NCBI GenBank assembly: GCA_963810775.1
Contig: CAWEOT010000010.1
Span: 1-64,000, forward strand
DNA from: DATBVX01 sp963810775
Lineage (GTDB): Bacteria > Pseudomonadota > Gammaproteobacteria > Steroidobacterales > Steroidobacteraceae
Reading direction: 5' to 3'
Length of the DNA: 64,000 nucleotides
Below, piece by piece: positions 53,724-63,449 of this stretch (position 1 is its first letter; each line of letters begins with the position of its first letter). The position numbers and the translations under genes are program-made. The notes below the pieces were generated by a model. It was not told the DNA's origin and did not search any database. It saw only the letters and a list, made by a program, of their open reading frames with translations.

Positions 53724-55300
53724 GCCGCGCGCTCCTGGCGGAGCACCGCCTGGGCTGCGTTCTTGCCCGCAGTCCCCATCACACCACCGCCCGGGTGGCA
53801 TCCGGCGCCACACAAGTACAAACCATTTACGGGCATCGCGTATTGGGCCGCGCCCGGAACCGGCCGCAGCATGAGGAACTGATCGAGGGCGAGTTCGCCG
53901 TGGTGCCAGTGACCGCCGGTGATTCTGAATTCGCTTTCGATGTCGACAGGCAGGAGCAATTCGGATGCGATCACCTGGCGACGCAGGCCGGGAGCATATC
54001 GTTCGAGCACAGCCAGCGTGGCTTCGAGAAACGCGGCTCGTGCCTTGTCAGTGCTTGCGCGCGGATCGAACGGCGCGTACTGAACGATCGCCGACAGCAC
54101 GTGCTTGCCGGCCGGCGCCAGAGTCCTGTCATGGACGCTGGGGATCGTGATCTCCAGTGCCGGAGCCGGCGAGCATTCACCGTATTTCGCGTGATCGAAC
54201 GCGTGTTCGATGTAGACCGGATCCGGAGCGACAACCAACCGTTCACCCGCGAGATCCGGCTGCAGCCCCGCGAAGGAGGGCAGGCCATCGAGCGCGAGGT
54301 GCAGTTTCGCCGCCATTCCTTTGGTCCGAATGTGCCGGATTCGGTGCACGAAGCCTGTTTCGAGGTGGCGGGCGCCGAGCAGTTGCAGCAGCGTGCGTGA
54401 GGGATCCGCGTTCGAGATCACCGTACTCGCTGCGATCTGCTCTCCGTTCTCGAGCTCCACGCCGGATACGCGATCGCCTTCGAGCATGATGCGTGCAACC
54501 GGGCTGCCGGTTCGCACGGTCGCTCCGCTCGCGGTCGCAGCCTTACCGAGTGCCTCGCTCACCGCGCCCATCCCGCCCTCCGGCAGCGACAAGCCACCGG
54601 CCACGCCCATCGCCTGCCCGCTCAGCCGGTGCAGCAACGCCAGCACCGAGTTGTTCGAGCGTGGCGCGAGATTCGTGCCCAACACTGCATCGAGCGCGAG
54701 GGCGCCCTTGAGTAGTGGTGAATCAAACGTCTCTTCGAGGACGTCGAAGATGTTGATGCCCGCGATACGCAGAAACTCACGCATTGAATCACGGCCCAGG
54801 CGACGGATGTCGAGGCCCAGCATCGCCGCGGACATGAGCTCCGATCGGTCGCCGCCCAGGAGTCGTGGTGGTCGGCGGTTGTGCTGTTGCCCGAGTACCC
54901 GCGCAAACCGCAGCATCTGCGCCTGGTATTCCCGCAGCGCAGTTCGGTCCTGCTCCGGCAGAGAGCCCGACTGCAGCTCCGCTCCATGCAGCACCAGGTG
55001 ACTGCCGTTCGCATCGAGCGCGACGGTACGCAGGTCGGCGCGCGCGGTCCTGAGTCCGTGCTGCGCCAGGCTGAGCTCGCGGCTGATGCTCGCATCAAGC
55101 AGATAGGAAAGATGCGCGCAGGCGGAAACTCGAAACCCCGGCGCAAAGTCACGCGTGACCGCGGCGCCACCGATGCGGGTGGAAGCCTCGAGCACCAATA
55201 CTCCGCGCCCCGCCTTGGCGAGGTATGCGGCGCACACGAGGCCGTTGTGTCCCGCGCCGATGATGATTGTGCGGCTGCCCTTGTTCATGGCGTCAGTCAT
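53720..55300 (-). CDS. PYROXD2/CrtI-like FAD oxidoreductase, first paralogue
   Basis: The 526-aa protein has an FAD Rossmann motif TIIIGAGHNGLVCAAYLAKAG, RIGGAAVTRDFAPGF, a middle substrate domain, and the closing FAD segment GLYLCGAGCHPGGGVMGTAG. It belongs with PYROXD2 and phytoene-desaturase-like oxidoreductases, not with true carotenoid enzymes, since no carotenoid genes are present. It overlaps the next paralogue by 8 bp and the GcvT-like gene by 4 bp. Substrate likely an amine or amino acid derivative, by context only. Confidence 0.9.
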   Translation of the reverse strand: MTDAMNKGSRTIIIGAGHNGLVCAAYLAKAGRGVLVLEASTRIGGAAVTRDFAPGFRVSACAHLSYLLDASISRELSLAQHGLRTARADLRTVALDANGSHLVLHGAELQSGSLPEQDRTALREYQAQMLRFARVLGQQHNRRPPRLLGGDRSELMSAAMLGLDIRRLGRDSMREFLRIAGINIFDVLEETFDSPLLKGALALDAVLGTNLAPRSNNSVLALLHRLSGQAMGVAGGLSLPEGGMGAVSEALGKAATASGATVRTGSPVARIMLEGDRVSGVELENGEQIAASTVISNADPSRTLLQLLGARHLETGFVHRIRHIRTKGMAAKLHLALDGLPSFAGLQPDLAGERLVVAPDPVYIEHAFDHAKYGECSPAPALEITIPSVHDRTLAPAGKHVLSAIVQYAPFDPRASTDKARAAFLEATLAVLERYAPGLRRQVIASELLLPVDIESEFRITGGHWHHGELALDQFLMLRPVPGAAQYAMPVNGLYLCGAGCHPGGGVMGTAGKNAAQAVLRQERAA

Positions 55301-56909
55301 CTCGCCACCCTTCGGGCACGAGGTTGGGTCGATTGAGGTCCAGCAGGATCTCGCGCGCGGCGTTAGCGCCCGGTGCAGCCATCACGCCACCGCCCGGGTG
55401 AGTGCCCGAGCCACACATGTAGAAGCCTTTGACTGGTCCGCGATATTGGGCGTAGCCCGGGAAGGGCCGGTTGAACAACAGCTGATCCATCGTCAGCTCG
55501 CCCTGAAAGATGTTGCCCTCGGTCAGGCCGACTTCATTCTCGAGCTCGCGCGGCGTGCGCACTTCGACGTGGCGAATCAGCTGCTTGAAGTTCGGGCTGT
55601 AACGCGCAATCTGGTCGAGTACCGTTTGCTTGAACCCGTCGCGATCCTGATCTGTCCAGTCGCGTCCATGGATCTTCGGCGGTACGTACTGCACGAATAC
55701 CGACATGAAGTGCTTGCCGGCCGGCGCCATGGTCGGATCCGTCATGGACGGAATCAGCAGATCAAGGTACGGCTCTTTCGACCAGGTGCCGTTCTTCCAG
55801 TCATCGTACGCGCGCTCCATTTTCTCGAGCGAATCGAGAAAATGGATGTCGCCGAAGCGCAGCGGGTTGTCGCGCCCCAGCGCCGGAAACTCGGGAAGAC
55901 CATCGAGCGCGATATTGAGCTTCCCCGATGATCCGCGGATCTTGAAGTTGCGCGCGCGCTTGACGAATTGCGGCGTCAGGTCTTTTTCGTCGAACAGTTT
56001 GCCGTAAGTGCGCTTCGGGTCGAGGTTCGAGACCACAATCTTCGCGTGGTACTCGTTGCCATTCGCGGTTGCGACGCCTGTGACTCGGCCATTGCGAACG
56101 ATCACACGCTCGACGGGCGCATCGGTGATGATTTCTCCACCGTGAGACTTGAACGACGATGCGATCGCCTTGGACACGGCACCCATCCCGCCGCGCGCGA
56201 ACCCCCAGGAACCAATGGACCCATCGACGTCGCCCATGTAGTGATGCAGGAGCACATAGGCGGTCCCGGGTGAATAGACGCCCAGCGCGGTCCCGATGAT
56301 GCCGCTTCCGGAGAGATGCGCCTTGATGAGGTCCGATTCGAAGTATTCGCCGAGAAAATCAGCGATGCTCATCGTGTAGAAGCGAATGGTGTCGTAGATC
56401 ACCTCTTCGCCGAGCTTGGCGAATTCCTTGGCGAGATAGATCATTTCGCGAATGTCCCGGGGCCGGAGCGAGGTGGGATCCGGGGGTGTGCGCAGCAGCA
56501 ACGGGCGGATGAACTTGCACTGACGCATGACGTCGGTCGAATACCGGCTGTAGGCGTCGGCATCACGGGCGTTGTGTCGCGCGAATTCGCGCCGCTGCAC
56601 GTGCTCGTCCGTGTAATTACCGAGGATGTCTCCGTCGCGCGTGATCGTCACCCCACCGCCATAGGGCACGACCTGCAATCCGTGGCGCGCCAGTTGCAGG
56701 TCGCGGAAGATCTCCGGTCGCAACAAGCTGCAAACGTACGAGCAGTTCGAGTAGATCCACCCTTCCTGAATCTCGCGGCTGACCGCTGCACCGCCGATCC
56801 ACGGGTTACGCTCGAGCACCAGCACCTTGAGCCCGGAGCGCGCCAGGTAGGCGGCGTTCGTCAGGCCGTTGTGGCCGGCGCCGACGACGATTGCATCGTA
56901 GGTCGTCAC
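55293..56909 (-). CDS. PYROXD2/CrtI-like FAD oxidoreductase, second paralogue
   Basis: The ~538-aa protein has DAIVVGAGHNGLTNAAYLARSG, PWIGGAAVSREIQEGW and the closing GFYMCGSGTHPGGGVMAAPG. It is a divergent relative of the neighbouring 53720-55300 gene (same architecture, different substrate domain), so the pair may form a heterodimer or act in successive steps. GTG 56909 is chosen because the Rossmann fold starts six residues later and it leaves a 13-bp gap to the aminotransferase; GTG 56954 is an alternative start overlapping that gene by 32 bp. Confidence 0.9.
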   Translation of the reverse strand: MTTYDAIVVGAGHNGLTNAAYLARSGLKVLVLERNPWIGGAAVSREIQEGWIYSNCSYVCSLLRPEIFRDLQLARHGLQVVPYGGGVTITRDGDILGNYTDEHVQRREFARHNARDADAYSRYSTDVMRQCKFIRPLLLRTPPDPTSLRPRDIREMIYLAKEFAKLGEEVIYDTIRFYTMSIADFLGEYFESDLIKAHLSGSGIIGTALGVYSPGTAYVLLHHYMGDVDGSIGSWGFARGGMGAVSKAIASSFKSHGGEIITDAPVERVIVRNGRVTGVATANGNEYHAKIVVSNLDPKRTYGKLFDEKDLTPQFVKRARNFKIRGSSGKLNIALDGLPEFPALGRDNPLRFGDIHFLDSLEKMERAYDDWKNGTWSKEPYLDLLIPSMTDPTMAPAGKHFMSVFVQYVPPKIHGRDWTDQDRDGFKQTVLDQIARYSPNFKQLIRHVEVRTPRELENEVGLTEGNIFQGELTMDQLLFNRPFPGYAQYRGPVKGFYMCGSGTHPGGGVMAAPGANAAREILLDLNRPNLVPEGWRDD

Positions 56910-56922
56910 GCTGCTGGCGCCT

Positions 56923-58260
56923 TTATCCCGTGCAATGCGCGGGTCCGGAGCCACGTGCCGCGTTCACGACTCGATCCACGGCGATCTCGAAGCGCTCGAG
57001 GGTTTCCGCGAGGCAGCGTTCATCGTGCGCCTCGCAGATGAACCAGGGTTCGCGCGAGTCCGGTTCGCAGAGCACACCCAGATCGTGCAGTTCCGGTGCC
57101 AGCGCCTCGTAGAAGGTGTAATCGCTGGAAGCCCAATCGCGATAATCCCGCGGCGGCGTCTCGCTGAAGAACAGTCCGCTCATCGATGGATGTCCGCTGA
57201 ATGAGTGCCGGATCCCTCGCTGCGACAGAATCTGACTGACGCCCACGCGCAGGCGCGTGCCGTACTCAGCGATGGTCTGCAACGCGGGCGTTTCGGCTAG
57301 GATCTGCAGACACTTTTCGGCGGCGGCGAGCGCGACGGAATGGGCGGTGAAGGTGCCGCCGTGCACGACGCCCTTACCGAGCCGGCGCATGATGTCCTCA
57401 CGCCCAGCCAACACGGAAATCGGGTAGCCATTTGCCATCGCCTTGGCGAACGTGCACAGATCGCTGCGCACACCAAACAGTTCCTGGCAGCCGCCCCGTG
57501 CCACACGGAACCCGGTCTTCACCTCATCGATGATCAACAGGATGCCGTAGCGGTCGCAAAGTGCGCGCGCCGCATGAAGATATTCGCGTGTCGCCGCGAT
57601 CGAGCAGCAGTTGCCCATGATCGGCTCGATGAGAAACGCTGCGATCTGGTCGCCATAGGCTTTGAACACGCTTTCCAGCCGATCGGCGTCGTTCATTGGC
57701 ACTGCGTGCAGGAGCGAGCGCAGGATTCCCGGCACGCCGGCGCTGTAGGGTACGAGGTGCGGGTCCCCGGCGGACGGGCGCCAGCCCTCAATCAAAGTCG
57801 TCCACAGCGCGGCGTCGAACACCCCGTGGTATCCGCCTTCGATGACGACGTACGAATCCCGGCCGGTGTGTGCGCGGGCAAGACGCAATGCGGCCATGAC
57901 GGCCTCGGTGCCCGAGTTGGAAAAGCGCACCAGCTCTGCTGCCGGCACCATGCGCGAGATGCGCTCGGCCACCGCGTACTCGCGCTCTGTCCCCAGCGCA
58001 AAAACGCCACCGACCTCGATGCCGGCGCGTGCGGCCTCGTCGACTCTGGGGTCTGCGTAGCCCAGGATGCACGGGCCGTAGGCAAGCCGGTAGTCGATGT
58101 ACTCATTGCCATCGATATCGCGGAGGCGGGCGCCCTTGCCGGAGGCCGCGTAGATGGTCTTGTCGTCGCCCCAGTAACGGAAGTTCGACGAAACGCCGAG
58201 CGGCAGCCGCGTGATGGCCTTTTGGAAGTGCGCGTTGGATTTTCTGAGGCTTCGTGCCAT
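56923..58260 (-). CDS. Class III aminotransferase (glutamate-1-semialdehyde aminomutase-like)
   Basis: The ~445-aa PLP enzyme has RFSNSGTEAVMAALRLARAH, VIEGGYHGVFD, IEPIMGNCC, LLIIDEVKTGFR and the PLP Lys in LCTFAKAMANGYP. The general look is GSA-aminomutase-like, but it sits in a catabolic operon, not with haem genes, so it probably transaminates an omega- or beta-amino compound. GGAGGG 7 nt upstream supports ATG 58260. It is the first gene of the eight-gene operon and faces the BetI-type regulator across ~170 bp with the shared operator element. Confidence 0.9.
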   Translation of the reverse strand: MARSLRKSNAHFQKAITRLPLGVSSNFRYWGDDKTIYAASGKGARLRDIDGNEYIDYRLAYGPCILGYADPRVDEAARAGIEVGGVFALGTEREYAVAERISRMVPAAELVRFSNSGTEAVMAALRLARAHTGRDSYVVIEGGYHGVFDAALWTTLIEGWRPSAGDPHLVPYSAGVPGILRSLLHAVPMNDADRLESVFKAYGDQIAAFLIEPIMGNCCSIAATREYLHAARALCDRYGILLIIDEVKTGFRVARGGCQELFGVRSDLCTFAKAMANGYPISVLAGREDIMRRLGKGVVHGGTFTAHSVALAAAEKCLQILAETPALQTIAEYGTRLRVGVSQILSQRGIRHSFSGHPSMSGLFFSETPPRDYRDWASSDYTFYEALAPELHDLGVLCEPDSREPWFICEAHDERCLAETLERFEIAVDRVVNAARGSGPAHCTG

Positions 58261-58344
58261 GGTCTGACCCTCCCGTCGGCGCGTCCCCAGAGGCTTCCGA
58301 CAGCTCGCACAGGGTCCCACAAAACCCGGGTCCGCGTCCATCCC

Positions 58345-58368
58345 ACTGAATAGCTGTTCATTCATTGA
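58345..58368. promoter_or_regulatory. Candidate operator between aminotransferase operon and TetR gene
   Basis: The site contains ACTGAATAG (58345-58353) and TCATTGA (58362-58368), the same two blocks that lie adjacent in the palindrome at 44681-44720. Inside it, TGAATAGCTGTTCA (58347-58360) is itself a 14-bp dyad with one mismatch. It overlaps the -35 box of the TetR promoter, as expected for repression, and is ~85 bp from the aminotransferase start on the other strand. Confidence 0.6.
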
Positions 58369-58392
58369 TTTGCGCGCGGAAGCGGTTATTAT
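58365..58392 (+). promoter_or_regulatory. Sigma-70-like promoter of the TetR gene
   Basis: TTGATT (58365-58370), a 16-bp spacer and TATTAT (58387-58392) give a reasonable -35/-10 pair. Transcription would begin near 58399, which makes the TTG at 58370 impossible as the start codon and favours TTG 58433. Confidence 0.5.
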
Positions 58393-58432
58393 CGGCCCCG
58401 GCTGCCCCAGGTGGGCTTACGAGTTGCTGGCT

Positions 58433-59161
58433 TTGCCGGAGTCGAACCAGAATCCCAAGCGCCGGCGCCCGGTCAAGGCGTCGCGCCGCACGGCTGCGCC
58501 CGAAGAGCGCCGCCAGCAGCTGATCGAAGCGACCATCCGCTGCGTCGCCAATCGGGGTCTTGCGCAAACCACCATCGCCACCGTGGCGCGGGAGGCGGGC
58601 CTGAGCCAGGGAATCATCAACCTGCACTTTCGCAGCAAGGACCGGTTGCTCATCGAGACCCTGCGGTACCTCGCCGACGAATATCGCAATGCATGCCGCG
58701 AGGCAGCTGCCGAAACCGAAGACTCGCCGGTCGCAGGTCTGCAGGCGATGGTGGACCTGGACTTTCGGCGCAACATCTGCACGCGCGACAAGCTTGCAGT
58801 GTGGTTCGCGTTCTGGGGCGAACGCAGATTTCGGCCTACCTACCGTCGTATCTGCGCGGCACGTGACAAGTCCTATGAGGACAGGGTGCGCGTCCTGTGC
58901 GCGAAGCTCTGTGAACAAGGCGACTATCCCGACGTTGAACCGGCCCTGGTAGCCGACGGCCTGTCCGCGCTGACGGATGGCCTCTGGCTCGACCTGCTGG
59001 TTCGGCCGGACTCCATGAGCCGCGACCTGGCGCGGCGCATCAGCATGTCGTACCTCGCGGATGCGTTTCCGAGGCACTTCCCGCGACCCGCGGCCGGACA
59101 GCACGTGGCGGCGGATCGGGCTGCACCAGCGGGCCGCGCCATTGCGGTCGGTGCGAGATAG
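58433..59161 (+). CDS. TetR/BetI-type transcriptional regulator
   Basis: The ~242-aa regulator has an N-terminal TetR HTH (EERRQQLIEATIRCVANRG; TIATVAREAGLSQGIINLHF) and a BetI-like ligand domain (KLAVWFAFWGERRFRPTYRR). That domain resembles the same region of the TetR-Rieske fusion, so the two are paralogues. BetI represses choline/betaine genes; here the ligand is probably the cluster's substrate. The start is TTG 58433, inferred from the promoter position. It is followed in the same frame, after one stop codon and seven codons, by the acyl-CoA dehydrogenase. Confidence 0.88.
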   Translation: MPESNQNPKRRRPVKASRRTAAPEERRQQLIEATIRCVANRGLAQTTIATVAREAGLSQGIINLHFRSKDRLLIETLRYLADEYRNACREAAAETEDSPVAGLQAMVDLDFRRNICTRDKLAVWFAFWGERRFRPTYRRICAARDKSYEDRVRVLCAKLCEQGDYPDVEPALVADGLSALTDGLWLDLLVRPDSMSRDLARRISMSYLADAFPRHFPRPAAGQHVAADRAAPAGRAIAVGAR

Positions 59162-59182
59162 CCGTCATGCAGATATTGCTCG

Positions 59183-60337
59183 ATGCAACAGCTTCGGCGT
59201 GGCGCGCATCGCGCCGCGCAGTTCGCGAGCCAGGAATTGATTCCCTGGGAGGCAGAAGCGGAGCTCAACGAGGGCAGATTGCCGCCGGAAGTGAAGGCGC
59301 GGCATCGGAAGCTTGCGATCGAACTGGGCTTCAGCGCGATGGATGTTCCGGCCGCTCATGGCGGTCGCGATGCGCGTGTGATCGATCAGGTGGCGGTCTG
59401 GGAGCAACTCGGCAAGGTGACCAACGCGCTCTGCTGGTGCTTCTCCGAGCCCCATCGCTGGATGTTTGAAGCCTGCAGCCGGGAGCAACTCGAGCGATAT
59501 GTACTGCCCCTCATGAGTGGCAAGCGCAAGGAGTGCTACGCGATCACGGAGAGCGGCTCAGGCTCGGACGTCGAGTCGATCCAGACAACCGCACAACGCT
59601 GTTCCGGAGGCTATTCGATTCGCGGCGAGAAGTGGTACGTCACGAGCGCCAATCACGCCGATTATTTCATCCTGCAGGCGCGGCTCGCGGACGGACCGCA
59701 CGCAGGAGCGCACTCGCTCTTCTTCATCGACAAGGATCAGCCCGGTATCGAGCTGGTGCGCACGCCGGCCTTCAGCCACACGTTCAGCGATCATCATCCC
59801 ATCTACCGGTTCAATGACGTCGTGGTGCCAGAGAGCCAACGCCTCGGCGCGGAAGGCGACGGCATGCAGCACGCGCACAGCTGGTTCCGCCGCGAGCGGC
59901 TGATGATCGCCGCGCGCTGCTGTGGCGCCGCCAGTCGCTTGATCGAGGAGGCGAGCGCATTCGCCGGCACGCGTATGATCGATGGTGAGCCCCTGGCCGA
60001 GCGGCAGATGATCCAGGCGATGCTGGCTGACAGCGTCACCGAGCTCTGGGCGGCGCGGCTCATTACTTATGAAGCTGCGCAGGCGCACGACCGGGGAGAA
60101 GAGCTGAGGTCGCTCCATGCACGCTGCGCGATCGCAAAGCTCTACGCATCAGAGGCCGCGAACCGGATTGTCGACCGCGCGCTGCAGATATTTGGCGGGC
60201 GCGGCTACATGCGCGAGAACTGCGTCGAGCGGTTCTTCCGGGAGTTGCGGGTGGATCGGATCTGGGAGGGGGCCAGTGAAATCCAGCGTCTCATCATCGC
60301 GCGAGCGCTACAGAAGCGCGGGCTCGAGGGCATGTAG
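59183..60337 (+). CDS. Acyl-CoA dehydrogenase
   Basis: The 384-aa protein has the ACAD domains in order: short N-terminal helices, CYAITESGSGSDVESIQTTA (FAD/substrate beta domain), GEKWYVTSANHADYFI, and the C-terminal helical domain with ALQIFGGRGYMRENCVERFF RELR and IWEGASEIQRLIIARAL. It desaturates an acyl-CoA and passes electrons to ETF. It begins 21 bp after the TetR stop in the same frame; no clear ribosome site is seen, so it may depend on coupling to the regulator gene. The N-terminus is a little short for the family. Confidence 0.9.
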   Translation: MQQLRRGAHRAAQFASQELIPWEAEAELNEGRLPPEVKARHRKLAIELGFSAMDVPAAHGGRDARVIDQVAVWEQLGKVTNALCWCFSEPHRWMFEACSREQLERYVLPLMSGKRKECYAITESGSGSDVESIQTTAQRCSGGYSIRGEKWYVTSANHADYFILQARLADGPHAGAHSLFFIDKDQPGIELVRTPAFSHTFSDHHPIYRFNDVVVPESQRLGAEGDGMQHAHSWFRRERLMIAARCCGAASRLIEEASAFAGTRMIDGEPLAERQMIQAMLADSVTELWAARLITYEAAQAHDRGEELRSLHARCAIAKLYASEAANRIVDRALQIFGGRGYMRENCVERFFRELRVDRIWEGASEIQRLIIARALQKRGLEGM

Positions 60338-60340
60338 TTG

Positions 60341-61428
60341 GTGAAAACGCTTGCGCTTCTCATCGCCGGTTGCGCTGCTGCGTGCGCGGTCGCTGCCGGG
60401 AGCGCAGAAGAGAAAGTGCTGAACGTTTTCACGTGGCCGGACTACATCGGTCCGCACACCATCGCGGATTTCGAAAAGGAATACGGAATCAAGGTGAACT
60501 ATGACACCTACGATTCCACCGAAATGGCCGAGGCGCGGCTTCTCGCCGGTCGTACGGGTTACGACGTCGTTGATCACGCCGAACGTTACTCGGCGCGCTT
60601 GATTCCGATCGGGGTCTACCGCCCGCTGGATCGCGCCAGGCTGACCAACTGGGGGAATCTCGATCCCTGGGTGCTCAAGACGCTGCAGTCAGCGGATCCG
60701 GGCAATCGCTATGGCGTGCCGTATCTGTGGGGTACGACCGGATTTACCTACAACGTGAAGATGATCCGTGAGCGCATGCCCAATGCGCCGGTCGACAGCG
60801 GCGACATGATCTTCAAGCCGGAGGTCGCGCGCCATTTCGCCGACTGCGGGATCTCGTTCCTCGACGAGCCCACTGACGTGATCCCGATGGCGATGATCTA
60901 TCTGGGACACGATCCCAACAGCGTCGATCCTGACGATCTCGCCGAAGTTGAGAAGCTTCTCAAAGGCGTGCGCCCGTACATCCGTTACTTCAGCTCGGCG
61001 AAAATGCTGGTCGACTTGCCAAACGAGGAAGTCTGCATTGCGATGAGTTGGTCGGGAGACTATGCGCAGGCCATGTACCGCGCGCAGGAAGTGGGCAGGC
61101 CGGTAGAGCTTGCGTACACGACGCCACGTGAGGGTACGCTGGCGTGGTTCGACCTGTGGTTCATTCCCGCGGATGCACCGCATCCCGACAATGCCCACTT
61201 GTTCATGAATTACCTGTTACGGCCGAAGGTGATCGCGGACATCAGCAACGAAGTCCGGTATGCGGCGCCAAACATTCCGGCCATGCCTTTCGTTGTGCCC
61301 GAGGTTCGCGATGATCCCGCGGTGTACCCACCCGAACAGGTGCGGCTCAGCCTGCACAAGGGCGTTCTCCACAGCCCGAAGGAGGAGCGCGTGAGGTCCC
61401 GTTTGTGGTCTCGCGTGAAGACGGGACT

Positions 61429-61432
<4 letters not shown>
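60341..61432 (+). CDS. Polyamine-type ABC transporter substrate-binding protein (PotD/PotF class)
   Basis: The ~363-aa protein has a signal peptide (TLALLIAGCAAACAVAAG) and the PotD/F pattern: LNVFTWPDYIGPHTIADFEKEYGIKV, YDSTEMAEARLLAGRTGYDVV, GVPYLWGTTGFTYNV, and the ligand-side LAWFDLWFIPADAPHPDNA. In PotD/PotF an acidic and aromatic pocket binds the amines; here the matching stretches are present. GTG 60341 is the start, 3 bp after the acyl-CoA dehydrogenase stop. It should capture the substrate in the periplasm for the following ATPase and permeases. Confidence 0.9.
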
Positions 61433-62531
<1,099 letters not shown>

Positions 62532-62535
<4 letters not shown>

Positions 62536-63449
62536 GCGACGAATCCTCCGACCCGGGCCCGAAGAGCGAGCGCTGGCTGCGCAGGACGGTCATGCTGCCG
62601 TACCTGTGGCTGCTGGTGTTCTTTCTCGCCCCGTTCATGATCATCCTCAAGATCAGCTTCGCTGATCCGATCGTTGCACAGCCGCCGTTTACCGCGTTGC
62701 TGGAATGGGGTCGGCAGGGGTTCGAAGGGATCAGGGCCACGTTCGACAACTACCTGTTCCTGTTCGAAGACGGTTACTACGCAACCATCTATCTCGCGTC
62801 GCTGAAGATGGCAGCGATCGGTACGCTCCTGTGCCTGCTGCTCGGCTATCCGATGGCGTACTTCATCGCACGGCAACCGCCCCGCCGCCGCCAGATGCTG
62901 CTGCTCGCGGTGATTCTGCCGTTCTGGATCTCGTTCCTGCTGCGCGTCTATGCGTGGATTGGCCTGCTGAGCAACAAGGGAATCATCAACAACTTCCTGG
63001 TGAGCGTGGGCCTCATCGATCGACCGCTGGCGTTGCTCTACAACGACTTCGCCGTGTATCTCGGCATCCTCTACTCGTACCTGCCGTTCATGATTCTGCC
63101 TCTCTACGCGAATCTGGAGCGCCAGAACCTGGATCTGCTGGAGGCGGCTGCGGACCTCGGCGCCAAGCGCTGGCAGGTCTTTCTCGATGTCACACTGCCG
63201 CTGTCGAAGCCCGGCATCATTGGCGGGTGCCTGCTGGTGTTCATTCCCGCCGTGGGCGAGTTCACGATTCCGGCGCTGCTCGGCGGCGCCGATACGCTGA
63301 TGATCGGCCGCGTTCTTTGGGATGAATTCTTTGTGAGCCGTGACTGGCCGGTGGCGTCCGCCGTGTCCGTCGTGCTGCTGCTCCTGCTGATAGCCCCGAT
63401 TCTCTGGTTCCAGCACCTCCAGAGCCGCGAGCAGGAGGCGGGGCGATGA
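62532..63449 (+). CDS. ABC transporter permease (PotB type)
   Basis: The ~305-aa permease has six predicted helices and the EAA loop LEAAADLGAKRWQVFLDVTL PLSKPGI that docks on the ATPase. Similarity is to PotB/PotH. ATG 62532 is supported by overlap with the ATPase stop. It pairs with the PotC-type permease that follows to form the membrane channel. Confidence 0.93.

Noticed and set aside
58370..58432. TTG 58370 as start of the second TetR gene
   Set aside because: It overlaps the -35 box of the predicted promoter and would precede the transcription start.
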